DNA from: DRWZ01 sp964601505
GTDB lineage: Bacteria; Calescibacteriota; Calescibacteriia; Calescibacteriales; Calescibacteriaceae
Direction of reading: 5' to 3'
Length of the DNA stretch: 64,000 bases
NCBI GenBank assembly: GCA_964601505.1
Contig: CAZRNR010000002.1
Coordinates: 1 to 64,000 of the forward strand
Each line of letters begins with the position of its first letter. The first letter of the stretch is position 1. Positions 44,453-53,399 of the stretch are shown piece after piece. Under the pieces are notes generated by a model, which did not search any database, was not told where the DNA came from, and saw only the letters and a list, made by a program, of their open reading frames with translations. Made by a program: the position numbers and the translations under genes.

Positions 44453-44602
44453 CATTTTCCAAAAGACATTTCAGTAAAATCTAAAAAGATTTTGTTTTGT
44501 TGAGAACATGGACCTTTTTGTAATGATTCTGATACTTTGGAAAAACTTGGGAGGTTTTTAAATTGGTTAATATCTACCCATCATTTTTTAATCTTTTGAG
44601 TT

Positions 44603-46039
44603 ATGGATGTAAAAAAGATATCGGATTACAAGTATTTGATACAAAAACATGGAGATATGAAGGTTGATGCTGTTATTTTTGCGGATGAGACGATATTACC
44701 AAAAGTGATAGAGGATAAATCATTTGAACAGCTCATAAATGTTGCTTCACTTCCTGGGATAGTTGGAAAAGCTGTAGCGATGCCTGATATACACTGGGGA
44801 TATGGTTTTCCTGTAGGAGGTGTTGCTGCTTTTGATTTTCATGAGGGGATAGTTAGCCCAGGAGGTGTGGGATTTGACATAAACTGTGGTGTTAGGTTGC
44901 ATACTACATCTCTCACATTAAAAGATGTTCGTAATAAGATTGAAGATATTGTGAATACGATGTTTGAGATGATACCCGCTGGAGTTGGGCTTTCAGGACA
45001 TATAAAACTTTCAAAGAATGAGATGAAAAGAATTTCGGAAGAGGGAGCAAGGTTTGCCGTCTCCTACCTAAGTTTGGGGACAGAAAGAGAGCTTGAAAGC
45101 ATAGAATCATTTGGAACTATTCAGGGAGCTGATTTTTCAACTGTTTCAGATAAAGCTTATGAGAGAGGAAGAGATCAGCTTGGAACTATTGGCTCAGGGA
45201 ATCACTTCGTTGAAGTCGGGTATGTTGAACAAGTTTTAAGAGAAGACATTGCAAAATCATGGGGAATATATCAAGGTCAGATCACAGTTCTTATCCATTC
45301 TGGTTCTCGTGGTTTTGGACATCAGATATGTGAGGATTATGTTAGGGTAGCTTTGCGTTGGTGTGAAAGGAATAAAATGAGTCTTAAAGATAATCAACTT
45401 GCTTTCATGAGTGTGAGTTCGAAGGAAGGACAAAACTATCTTTCAGCGATGAGGTCTGCTATAAACTATGCCTTTTCAAACAGACTCATTATCGCTCATT
45501 ACTGTAAAGAGGCTCTTAAAAAATCTCTTGGGATAACTGAAAAAGATCTTAATTGGTCTCTTTTATATGATGTTGCTCATAATACGGCAAAGATTGAAAC
45601 CCATAGGGTTAATGGAAAGGAGATGAAACTTATTGTCCATAGAAAAGGTGCAACGAGAGCATTTCCAAAAGGACACCCTGAATTGCCTGAAAAGTATAGA
45701 GGAACAGGACAACCTGTTATAATACCTGGGGACATGGGGAGATACTCTTATGTTCTTGTTGCTTCCGATAAGGCTATGGAGGAGAGCTTTGGTTCTACCT
45801 GTCATGGTGCGGGGAGAAATATGTCAAGAAGTAAGGCCCTAAAGATTGCAAAAGGAAGAGATATAGCTCAGGAGTTGAAGAAAAAGGGAATTGTAGTTCG
45901 TGCAAGAGAAAAACATCTTTTGGCAGAAGAGATGTCCGAAGCTTACAAAGATGTCTATGATGTTGTCCGTGTTTGTGAAAAAGCGGAGCTATCTCTCATC
46001 GTTGCTAAGCTCGTACCTCTTGGAGTTATAAAAGGATGA
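44603..46039 (+). CDS. rtcB: RNA-splicing ligase RtcB
   Basis: 478 residues. RtcB joins 2',3'-cyclic phosphate and 5'-OH RNA ends with GTP and Mn. All metal and guanylylation residues are recognisable: Cys95 in FDINCGVR, His in GSGNHFVEVGY, LIHSGSRGFGHQ, YDVAHNTAKIE, and the GMP-accepting His in STCHGAGRNMSR. There is no adjacent archease, RtcR or RtcA gene. The start ATG has no ribosome-binding site. A role in RNA repair or tRNA healing is expected. Confidence 0.96.
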   Translation: MDVKKISDYKYLIQKHGDMKVDAVIFADETILPKVIEDKSFEQLINVASLPGIVGKAVAMPDIHWGYGFPVGGVAAFDFHEGIVSPGGVGFDINCGVRLHTTSLTLKDVRNKIEDIVNTMFEMIPAGVGLSGHIKLSKNEMKRISEEGARFAVSYLSLGTERELESIESFGTIQGADFSTVSDKAYERGRDQLGTIGSGNHFVEVGYVEQVLREDIAKSWGIYQGQITVLIHSGSRGFGHQICEDYVRVALRWCERNKMSLKDNQLAFMSVSSKEGQNYLSAMRSAINYAFSNRLIIAHYCKEALKKSLGITEKDLNWSLLYDVAHNTAKIETHRVNGKEMKLIVHRKGATRAFPKGHPELPEKYRGTGQPVIIPGDMGRYSYVLVASDKAMEESFGSTCHGAGRNMSRSKALKIAKGRDIAQELKKKGIVVRAREKHLLAEEMSEAYKDVYDVVRVCEKAELSLIVAKLVPLGVIKG

Positions 46040-46077
46040 TTCTAATTGCGGAAAATCTAAAAAATCTTCCGTAATTT

Positions 46078-46083
46078 TAAATT
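46078..46083 (+). promoter_or_regulatory. -10-like element of galU, apparently leaderless
   Basis: TAAATT ends 6 nt before the ATG at 46090 and lies in the 50-bp space after rtcB, so galU may have its own promoter. Confidence 0.35.
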
Positions 46084-46089
46084 TCTAAC

Positions 46090-46938
46090 ATGTTTTCTGT
46101 CCCAGTTGCGGTCATACCATCTGCTGGCTTTGGTACAAGAGTTCTTCCAGCTTCAAAAGTTGTCTCAAAGGAACTCTTCCCCCTATACAATAAACCGGCG
46201 ATACATTATGTTGTCCTTGAATGTGTCAGTGCTGGAATAAATCAAGTCATATTGGTTCTTTCAAAAAGAAAAATGGATATAATAAGATATTTTCAACCAG
46301 ATTCGGAACTTGAAAATTTTTTGAAAATTAAAAACAAACTCCATCTTCTGAATGACCTTTCTGTTTTCAAAGGTTTAGAAATAGATTATGTTATTCAGGA
46401 GGAACAACTTGGACTTGGACATGCTATCTTATGTGCGAAAGAGAAAGTTGGTCAGAGAAATTTTGCAGTTTTACTACCTGATGATATTTACATCTCTTCG
46501 GGGAAAATAGGAGTTATTGAAAAGCTGATCAGTGTATTTGAGAGGGAGAAACCTTTGGGAGGAGTTGTGCTTGTCAAAAAAGTCTCAAAAGATAAAATCA
46601 GTAGGTATGGTGTTATAAAACCCGTAGAGAGAAAGGGTGAGGATATGATATATTTTTCTGGGGTTGTGGAGAAACCCAAACCAGAGGAGGCTCCTTCAAG
46701 ATATGCGGTTGTAGGAAGATATGTTTTCACACCTAAGATATTTGATTGGCTTGAGTCTGAGGGCTATGATGAAAGTGGAGAAATACAGCTTGCAGGTGCT
46801 TTCGGAAGGTTCTCATCCGAAAACAAAAATGCCCTCCTGGCTTGCCTGGTCCCAGGAAAATGGCTTGATATCGGTTCCCCAGATGGATATATCAGTGCCT
46901 TTAGGGAAATAGCTAAAATAGAAAATCCCAAACATTGA
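46090..46938 (+). CDS. galU: UTP-glucose-1-phosphate uridylyltransferase
   Basis: 282 residues. GalU makes UDP-glucose for surface glycans. The nucleotide-binding start VIPSAGFGTRVLPASKVVSKELFPLYNKP is family-typical. It is followed by YVIQEEQLGLGHAI, FAVLLPDDI, YFSGVVEKPKPEEAPSRYA and GKWLDIGSPDGYI. Closely related nucleotidyltransferases exist, but the KELFPLYNKP and QEEQLGLGHA segments favour GalU. It may supply the glycosyltransferases in this window. Confidence 0.92.
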   Translation: MFSVPVAVIPSAGFGTRVLPASKVVSKELFPLYNKPAIHYVVLECVSAGINQVILVLSKRKMDIIRYFQPDSELENFLKIKNKLHLLNDLSVFKGLEIDYVIQEEQLGLGHAILCAKEKVGQRNFAVLLPDDIYISSGKIGVIEKLISVFEREKPLGGVVLVKKVSKDKISRYGVIKPVERKGEDMIYFSGVVEKPKPEEAPSRYAVVGRYVFTPKIFDWLESEGYDESGEIQLAGAFGRFSSENKNALLACLVPGKWLDIGSPDGYISAFREIAKIENPKH

Positions 46939-47432
46939 TTGAAGTTTGCCTTCAAAACTATAGAATAAAAAAAGATTCCTCCTGTCCAACTTTATCTTTT
47001 CACTCTTTTGAGTTCCATTACATAACTAGGAATTCTACAATAATTTTGAGCTTCTTGGCATGTGAAGTTTCTGCCAATTGGAGACATAATACAAAATATG
47101 CAGAGTGTATGATAGAAATATTTTTTGCTTTATTGCAAAGTTTTGTATTCTTCAATCCATTCTCAAGGGAGGAAAATTTGCAACATTCTCAAGAATGCAG
47201 GAGGAAAATTTGCGGCAGAGCAATACAAAGTTTTGTAGGAAATCCCGACAGCTGACAACAGGAGTTTGAACAAATATGTAGATTTGGAATAACGTTAAAT
47301 GTATGTGAATTCCTGTAATCTACAGCTTAATTCTTTAATTATTAAAACTTTCTTTATGTTCTGCTGTGGTTTTATGATATTCAATAATGAAAGTAAAAGT
47401 GAAACAATAATTAATCCCTGAAACTAATTATT
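46939..47432. other. intergenic region with short direct repeats
   Basis: 494 bp between galU and sodC, with no gene. Its middle carries small imperfect direct repeats, described in the next entry. No terminator with a clear T-run was seen. Confidence 0.45.
47158..47213 (+). repeat. imperfect tandem repeat of about 26-30 bp
   Basis: Two adjacent units each begin with CATTCTCAAG and end with GGAGGAAAATTTGC. The 14-nt end matches exactly at 47168-47181 and 47200-47213. A further 12-nt sequence, CAAAGTTTTGTA, occurs on both sides (near 47136 and 47224). The units contain a Shine-Dalgarno-like GGAGG, but no start codon of a real gene follows. Confidence 0.5.
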
Positions 47433-47921
47433 TCATTTCTTCTTTTCTATTACGCCGCATGCGATTCTATGTCCAGCGTTTCCTGCTGGGTCTGTCTGGT
47501 AATCATCTTTATGCATGTGTATCATCAAAGCTAAACCGATTACAGAGTTTTTTTCTCCTTCTTTCAGGATTATTTTGGGATTAAATACATAGAATTTTGC
47601 TTTTCCTTCTTTATCTGTAAAGAAGTTTGGCATATCACCTGCATGGTATCCATCTTTGTTCAGAAAGCCATGCTTTTTCTTTTCTGGATTAAAGTGTCCT
47701 CCAGCTGTTTGGAAATCTGGCGGCTCACATAAACCTTTCTCGTGTATGTGAAACGCCAATTCCTCCCCAGGTGGCAAACCGGATGCTTCAACAAATATGA
47801 GTACCCCTCCGGGGATTTGTTTAAGTAAAGCTTTACCTATGATATCTCCTTTATTATTTATCATCTTTGCCTCTGCATCGTATTCTGATAGACTTATCAG
47901 AAAAAACAGAAATAACTCCAT
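47433..47921 (-). CDS. sodC: Cu/Zn superoxide dismutase
   Basis: 162 residues. A short hydrophobic N-terminus (MELFLFFLISLS) serves as signal peptide, so it acts in the periplasm. Metal ligands are complete: His58 and His60 (AFHIHEKG), His76 (GGHFNP), His84, His93 and Asp96 (YHAGD), and His135 (MIHMHKDD region). The disulfide cysteines are Cys65 and Cys155, and the end GNAGHRIACGVI is diagnostic. It dismutates superoxide, which argues for contact with oxygen. It is a single gene with its own promoter. Confidence 0.95.
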   Translation of the reverse strand: MELFLFFLISLSEYDAEAKMINNKGDIIGKALLKQIPGGVLIFVEASGLPPGEELAFHIHEKGLCEPPDFQTAGGHFNPEKKKHGFLNKDGYHAGDMPNFFTDKEGKAKFYVFNPKIILKEGEKNSVIGLALMIHMHKDDYQTDPAGNAGHRIACGVIEKKK

Positions 47922-47928
47922 AGTTTAA

Positions 47929-47934
47929 ATTTTA
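47929..47934 (-). promoter_or_regulatory. -10 element of sodC, apparently leaderless
   Basis: TAAAAT (minus strand) ends 7 nt before the ATG at 47921. Confidence 0.45.
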
Positions 47935-48122
47935 TTCCATTTTTTATTTTTTGTATTTCTGCTTTTTGTTGTGGTGATTTCCTGATTAAAGGATTGTTTT
48001 GAAGTCCTTCTTGGTATATTCCAGTTTATTTTCCCTTGTTTCAAAAACTGTTTTTTATTTATTTTCCCTAAACTTTATCATTTTTATTGTTTGGTTTTGA
48101 GTAATTATTAATTTTTTGCAAA

Positions 48123-49834
48123 ATGGATAGAAAGAGAAGGGAGTATCTTCTTTTTCTGATGAAAGCAACAGGTGCTTTCTGGCTTTCAAGATATTTTCCA
48201 CTTTATGGTTGTTCCTCNNNNNNNNNNNNNNNNNNNNNNNNNNNNNNNNNNNNNNNNNNNNNNNNNNNNNNNNNNNNNNNNNNNNNNNNNNNNNNNNNNN
48301 NNNNNNNNNNNNNNNNNGAGAGAAAATTGACCTATCTTTTTTCCCTCAATCTGTTGCTTCGGGTGATGTTACCCAAAACTCTTGCATTCTTTGGACGCGA
48401 ACATTAGACGCAGGTATCCCAATTGTCTGCCAAGTTTCGGAGACTCAGGATTTTTCAAATTTGGTTTTCAACGAAGTTTTTGTGCCATCAGAAGCTTCTG
48501 ATAACACGGTGAAGGTAAAGGTTTCAAACCTCAAACCGGGGACAAAGTACTATTACAGGTTCGTTAAAGATAAGTCATCTTCTCCTGTTGGAGTTTTCAA
48601 AACTATTGAGAAAAATCCAGAGCGTATCAGATTTGCTGTTGTGTCATGTCAAGATTATTCAAACGGGTTTTACTCCGCTTGGTATCACATTTCGAGAGAA
48701 AAAATAGATTTTGTTGTGCACCTTGGTGATTACATATACGAAACTTTATCCGAGCCTACGTTTCAGTACGCACAGATGAGAACAATATCCCTATCATCTG
48801 GAAGAAAAGTATCCCTTGAACTTAAGGACTACAGAGAGCTATATAAGATATATAAATCAGATAGGTACTTACAGATGGCACATGAGAATTTTCCTTTTTA
48901 TATAATATGGGATGATCATGAATTTGCAAACGATTCAGCTTATACGCTTTCTCCAGATAACGGCAAAGAGCTTTGGGGAAGTGATGAACAGAAAGAAAGG
49001 AGGTTGCAGGCTTCACAAGCTTGGTATGAGTATCTACCTGTAGATGTATATTTTGAACCAAAAGAGGAAGATCCGAAAAAGCAGATAAGAATTTACAGAA
49101 GGTTTGATTTTGGATCTCTTGCAAGACTCCTTATGACAGATGAAAGACTTTATAGGTCTCCGCACCCATGTGGTGAAGGAGCGCTTGGGCAAAGATATTT
49201 GGCATCATGTGATAAAGTAGAGCAAACAACTATGCTTGGCCAAGAACAACTTGATTGGTTTCTTGGAGAACTCAAAAAAGCTCAAAATGATGGTGTTGTT
49301 TGGAAAATTCATGGAAATGAAGTCTGTATGAGTCAGATGTCTTTTACTAGTAGAGAAGGTAAAATATCGTATCTTAATCTTGACCAATGGGATGGATTTG
49401 CTGGAGAAAGAAGAAAAATATTTGATCATATAGTTCAGAACTCTATAAAAAATTATTTTGTGGTAACAGGAGACTTACATACATTTGTGGTCGGGGAACT
49501 TTACGATGATTTTCTTAATCTAAAAGAAAAAGTTGGAGTTGAATTTGCTGCAACCTCAATAACTTCCTCAAACCTCGGAAACCTTTTGAGGATGACGGAA
49601 AAGGATCTTGAGACTATTGAGAATTCACTTGTGAGTTTAAACAAAAATCTTAAATTTTTCAATTCTCATTACCATGGTTATGCTATATGTGATATAACAC
49701 CTGAGGAAGCTATAGTAGAACTTTGGAGAGTTTCAAGTATAGAAGAACCTGAAGTTGAGCAAACCGAGAAAATACTTGTGAAAAAGTATAGAGTAAAAAG
49801 AGATACGAACACTATTGAAGATATAACTGGGTGA
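48123..49834 (+). CDS. phoD: PhoD-like alkaline phosphatase / phosphodiesterase, interrupted by an assembly gap
   Basis: The first 31 residues (MDRKRREYLLFLMK..., twin Arg at 5-6 and a possible lipobox LYGC with Cys30) form a Tat-type signal, typical of PhoD, which is exported folded with its metals. After the N run the enzyme continues with FFPQSVASGDVTQNSCILWTR (the N-terminal Fn3-like domain) and then the PhoD core: HLGDYIYE, WDDHEFANDS, GDLHTF. The two pieces are in different frames with 100 N between them. The real missing length must be 2 modulo 3, so the mismatch reflects the placeholder and is not a mutation. The role is release of phosphate from esters outside the cytoplasm. Confidence 0.85.
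48218..48317. other. assembly gap, 100 N, inside phoD
   Basis: A placeholder run located just after the codons for a predicted lipobox Cys and a Ser. The flanks do not duplicate each other, unlike the first gap. A low-complexity Ser/Gly-type linker after the lipobox is a likely reason for the break. Confidence 0.9.
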
Positions 49835-49839
49835 TTTAA

Positions 49840-50382
49840 GTGATTTTAAGTTTGAAAAAGGGGGAGACTCTGCTTTATCCGAGAACAGACCAAAACATTT
49901 TTATTGCGGAAAACGCGTTATTAATAGGTGATGTCAGGGTAGGAGAAAACAGTTCAATATGGTATAATGTTGTGATAAGAGCTGATGTCAATTGGGTGGA
50001 GATAGGTCGGGGCACAAATATTCAAGATGGAGTGATTATACATGTTGAAACAGCTTCGTATCCAACTTTTATTGGGGATTATGTTACAATTGGTCATAGA
50101 GCTGTGATACACGGGTGTGTCATAAAAGACTTTTCTTTGATAGGGATAGGAGCAATTGTTATGAATGGTGCGGAGGTAGGACCTTTTTCTATAGTCGGAG
50201 CGGGAGCTCTTCTGACAGAAAATACCAAGATTCCTCCTGGCACTCTCGCCTTGGGGGTTCCAGCAAAAGTTAAAAGAGACCTGACAGAGCAAGAGATAAA
50301 TGCATTGAAAATCTCTTCTCAGAGGTATATTGAGCTTTCAAAGATGCACCTAAAATTCGCAAAAGATATCAAAAGTGCATAA
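49840..50382 (+). CDS. gamma-class carbonic anhydrase-like hexapeptide protein
   Basis: 180 residues with a left-handed beta helix of hexapeptide repeats (IGDVRVGENSSIWYNVVIRAD...). The three zinc-binding histidines of the gamma carbonic anhydrase family are at 68 (IIHVE), 86 (GHRAVI) and 91 (IHGC). The C-terminal helix follows GVPAKVKRDLTEQEI. Catalytic residues beyond the His triad vary in this family, so activity is not certain. It starts with GTG 5 nt after the phoD stop and is probably cotranscribed with phoD and the DUF502 gene. Confidence 0.9.
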   Translation: MILSLKKGETLLYPRTDQNIFIAENALLIGDVRVGENSSIWYNVVIRADVNWVEIGRGTNIQDGVIIHVETASYPTFIGDYVTIGHRAVIHGCVIKDFSLIGIGAIVMNGAEVGPFSIVGAGALLTENTKIPPGTLALGVPAKVKRDLTEQEINALKISSQRYIELSKMHLKFAKDIKSA

Positions 50383-50396
50383 AATTAAAATGTCCT

Positions 50397-51056
50397 ATGG
50401 CTCAGATTAACGCGAACAAGATATCATCTAAACTGATGGAGAAATTAAAAAGATTTTTGAAGGATAATCTTGTGGTCGGGATTATATTCTTCGGTCCGGT
50501 ATTTGGAACAGTTTATGTTTTGATAATAATATTCCGCTTTCTTGACGGGATATTAAGTGGGATATATGACCAGATTTTAGGTGTTCATATACCGGGACTT
50601 GGCTTTATATCTCTTGTTTTTTTGATTCTTATAACAGGTGTTTTTGCAAGAACATACCTTGCGAACTTTGCGATCCAGATTTTTGAAAATGTCATATTAA
50701 GGATTCCTGTAGCCAAATCAATATACTCCACGCTGAAGAACATAACTGAAGTTATGCAAAGTTCAAATGGTAGATTGGGCAAGCCAACGGCTATAAAACT
50801 TTCTAATGGTTATATCCCAGGGATTGAGCTTAGTACTGATAGGGATTATTCGGTTTTTCTACTCCCATCTACTCCAAACCCTACAACTGGATTTATTTTG
50901 ATAATTCCAAGAAAGCATGTTTTACAGCTTGATAATGTTTCTATGGATGATTTTATGAAGTTTATGGTTTCGGTAGGAATATATTCAAAACCATTGGTTC
51001 AGTCGTTGAGAAATTTGGAAAGCTCAGAAGAGAAAAGAGAGGACAAGCTATCTTGA
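50397..51056 (+). CDS. DUF502 family membrane protein
   Basis: 219 residues. Two membrane helices (about 26-48 and 66-90) begin with the family motif NLVVGIIFFGPVFGTVYVL. A conserved cytoplasmic part contains RIPVAKSIYSTLKNITEVM and TPNPTTGFILIIPRKHVLQLD. The function of the family is not established. It sits 14 bp after the carbonic anhydrase gene. Confidence 0.88.
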   Translation: MAQINANKISSKLMEKLKRFLKDNLVVGIIFFGPVFGTVYVLIIIFRFLDGILSGIYDQILGVHIPGLGFISLVFLILITGVFARTYLANFAIQIFENVILRIPVAKSIYSTLKNITEVMQSSNGRLGKPTAIKLSNGYIPGIELSTDRDYSVFLLPSTPNPTTGFILIIPRKHVLQLDNVSMDDFMKFMVSVGIYSKPLVQSLRNLESSEEKREDKLS

Positions 51057-51383
51057 TTTTTGGTATAACTTTTCCTTAAAAAATTTAAGGTCGGTAATTC
51101 TATAATATATTTTGTCTAAAACATTATGCAAAACTCGTAATGTCAAAGATATTAGACCAAAGTGAAGAATTTTCAAAATTAAAAATGAAAAAATTTAAAA
51201 TTCTGCCTTTTCTGGAAAATTCCTCTTGCTAAATTGATGATACTTGACAAGTATGGATCTTTAGAATAAAGATTTCTCGGATCAGTATTTTCTGTGATGT
51301 AAACTGCTTGGAGAATTTTATTATCTCTTGAATTTTCACAGTTTTCTTGTAAAATAAAAGTAAATAAAGGAGGTGGGAAAAAG
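51057..51383. other. intergenic region upstream of the HU gene
   Basis: 327 bp. Near its left end is a short inverted repeat, CCTTAAAAAATTTAAGG, without a following T-run; it might end the phoD unit. The right end holds the HU promoter and ribosome site. No gene is seen. Confidence 0.4.
51328..51374 (+). promoter_or_regulatory. promoter and strong RBS of the HU gene
   Basis: TTGAAT (51328-51333) and TAAAAT (51350-51355) are separated by 16 bp and form a sigma70-type promoter. AAGGAGGT (51367-51374) follows and is spaced 9 nt from the ATG. Transcription would start near 51362, giving a short leader just long enough to carry the ribosome site. Confidence 0.65.
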
Positions 51384-51656
51384 ATGAACAAGGCAGAACT
51401 AATAGATGGAATATCAAAAAAAACAAAGCAGTCAAAAGCACTGGTAAGATCAGTGGTGGACTCATTCCTTGAATCTGTTCAGTCCGCCCTTAAAAAGGGA
51501 GAAAAAGTGGTTCTTCCGGGTTTTGGGGTCTGGTATGTAACAAAGAGAGCTGCGAGAAAGGGAAGAAACCCAAAAACGGGAGAAACGATAAACATCCCAG
51601 GTGGAAAAGTTCCAAGGTTCAAAAGCGGTTCCAAACTCAAGGCTGCAGTAAAATAA
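51384..51656 (+). CDS. hup: HU-family DNA-binding protein
   Basis: 90 residues, the exact size of HU. MNKAELIDGISKKTKQSKALV is the helical dimer part. The DNA-binding arm region is GFGVWYVTKRAARKGRNPKTGE, followed by INIPGGKVPRFKSGSKLKAAV. HU bends and compacts chromosomal DNA. Its strong promoter and ribosome site fit high expression. Confidence 0.96.
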   Translation: MNKAELIDGISKKTKQSKALVRSVVDSFLESVQSALKKGEKVVLPGFGVWYVTKRAARKGRNPKTGETINIPGGKVPRFKSGSKLKAAVK

Positions 51657-51664
51657 AAATGTGG

Positions 51665-51683
51665 GGGGAGATAAAGACTCCCC
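51665..51683 (+). terminator. GC hairpin between hup and nfi
   Basis: GGGGAG and CTCCCC pair over 6 bp with a 7-nt loop, in an otherwise AT-rich setting, 8 bp after the HU stop. There is no T-run behind it, so it may be a weak terminator, an mRNA 3' stabiliser of the abundant HU message, or a block on translation of nfi, whose ATG is only 6 nt downstream. Confidence 0.4.
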
Positions 51684-51689
51684 TCCATT

Positions 51690-52373
51690 ATGCTTCCAAA
51701 AATAAATCATAGCTGGTCTATTTCAGAGGAAGAAGCCAAAAGGATTCAGTATGAGCTTTCTGGTTATGTAAGGGAAGAAAGCCTTATTTCAAAACCTAAA
51801 CTCGTAGCGGGAGTTGATATATCTTACAATATAGGTTCAGATATTCTTTTTGGAGGTGTGGTTATTTTATCCGCTTCAGATCTTTCTATCGTTGAAAAGG
51901 TTGTTGTTTCTGATGTATCAAAGTTTCCGTATATTCCGGGACTTCTTTCTTTCAGGGAGACGCCTATTCTTATTCAAGCTTTTATGGAGGTCAAAAATGA
52001 GCCTGATGTGATTTTTGTTGATGGACAGGGTATTGCACATCCAAGGTTCTTTGGTATCGCGTCTCACATAGGAGTTCTTTACGATAAGCCTTCTATTGGG
52101 GTTGCCAAATCCATTCTTGTAGGAAAACCTGACAGTATTCCTCAGAAGAGGGGAGAATTCTCATACCTCAGATACAAGGGGAGAATTGTTGGAGCTTTGC
52201 TTTGCACTCAGGATGGTAAGGAACCTATTGTTGTATCTGTGGGACACAAGATGACGCTCATGGAGGCGATTTCTCTCACAATGAGTTTTTGCGCCGGCTT
52301 TAGAATCCCTGAACCAACAAGATTAGCACATATAATAGTCAATGAAGAAAGAAGAAAATCAAAAAGATTCTGA
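51690..52373 (+). CDS. nfi: endonuclease V
   Basis: 227 residues. Endonuclease V nicks DNA near deaminated bases, especially inosine. Family motifs: LVAGVDISYN with the first metal Asp, KFPYIPGLLSFRETP, VDGQGIAHPRFFGIASHIG with the second catalytic Asp, GVAKSILVG, and GHKMTLMEAI. Length is normal. It lies 33 bp after hup, separated by a hairpin. Confidence 0.94.
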   Translation: MLPKINHSWSISEEEAKRIQYELSGYVREESLISKPKLVAGVDISYNIGSDILFGGVVILSASDLSIVEKVVVSDVSKFPYIPGLLSFRETPILIQAFMEVKNEPDVIFVDGQGIAHPRFFGIASHIGVLYDKPSIGVAKSILVGKPDSIPQKRGEFSYLRYKGRIVGALLCTQDGKEPIVVSVGHKMTLMEAISLTMSFCAGFRIPEPTRLAHIIVNEERRKSKRF

Positions 52374-52555
52374 TTTGAGGTATTCCTTTCATTCCTTTTG
52401 ATTTCAGATAAACGAATCATGTCGTTGAATTTTTTCACATTTGTGTTTCATATGACTTTTTTTGATGCTGTGTTCAGATATTCAAGTCAGTGAGGTCTTT
52501 GGAATAAATGTGGATTTATAAGAATTTTATCTCTATAGGTGTAAAATAAATTTTG

Positions 52556-53344
52556 ATGGTTGAGAAAAAACTTGGTAAAGGTCTTTCTTCTTTGATAGGA
52601 TTTTCGAAGAAAGATGAGATAATTATGATAAGTGTTGATAGAATAAAGCCTTCTGCTTTTCAGCCAAGAAGGAGGTTTGATCAAAAGAGTTTGTCTGAAC
52701 TTGCAGAGAGCATAAAAGCTAAGGGGGTTATAGAACCTATACTTGTTAGAGTTGGGAAAAATGGGGATTATGAGCTTGTTTGCGGTGAGAGAAGATGGAG
52801 AGCTTCAAAATTCGCTGGACTTGAAAAAATCCCGGCTATAGTCAAGAACCTGACAGATGAAGAAGCTTTTGAAATATCTCTTATAGAAAATATCCAAAGA
52901 GAAGACCTTACTCCAATTGAGTTTGCTCTGGCTTTTGATAAATTGATTAAAATGGGATATCAGCACGAAGATATAGCAAAAAAAGTCGGAAAATCTCGCT
53001 CATGGGTGACGAACATGCTCAGAATACTCAAACTCCCAGAAAATGTCAAAAAACTCATAGATGAAGGAAAAATATCTCTTGGGCATGCAAAGGTTCTCTG
53101 CTCTATTGAAGATAAAGATTTGGTAGAAGAACTTGCTGAAAAAATAGTCAAAGATGGAATAAGTGTCAGAGAGGTTGAAGAAATTTTAAAAGAGAAAAGA
53201 CAAAAGGCTCTTCCATTTCCTATAAAGGAGAAAATAAAATCTAAAATACAAAAGGTATTTCCAGAGTCAGATCTAAAAATAAAACAGAGAAAGGATAACA
53301 AGATAGAAATCCGACTAATTGTTTCGAAAGAAAGTATATTGTGA
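52556..53344 (+). CDS. parB: ParB-like chromosome partitioning protein
   Basis: 262 residues from the ATG (a TTG one codon earlier is ignored). ParB loads at parS and spreads with CTP. It begins LGKGLSSLIG, then the CTP-binding domain with IKPSAFQPRRRFD, ELAESIKAKGVIEPI and GERRWRASKFAGL. ENIQREDLTPIEFA follows, then the helix-turn-helix HEDIAKKVGKSRSWVTNMLRIL and a C-terminal dimer helix. It is short of the full C-terminal domain of some homologues. There is no parA beside it, which is unusual for a chromosomal parB. TAAAAT lies 8 nt before the ATG. Confidence 0.92.
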   Translation: MVEKKLGKGLSSLIGFSKKDEIIMISVDRIKPSAFQPRRRFDQKSLSELAESIKAKGVIEPILVRVGKNGDYELVCGERRWRASKFAGLEKIPAIVKNLTDEEAFEISLIENIQREDLTPIEFALAFDKLIKMGYQHEDIAKKVGKSRSWVTNMLRILKLPENVKKLIDEGKISLGHAKVLCSIEDKDLVEELAEKIVKDGISVREVEEILKEKRQKALPFPIKEKIKSKIQKVFPESDLKIKQRKDNKIEIRLIVSKESIL

Positions 53345-53399
53345 ATCTAAACGAATCTTCTATAAATGGGAAATAGGGAATTAAAATAATAATTTTAAT

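Noticed and set aside
48123..49834. Frameshifted phoD pseudogene
   Set aside because: The frame change falls on a placeholder gap of unknown true length, so no mutation can be inferred.
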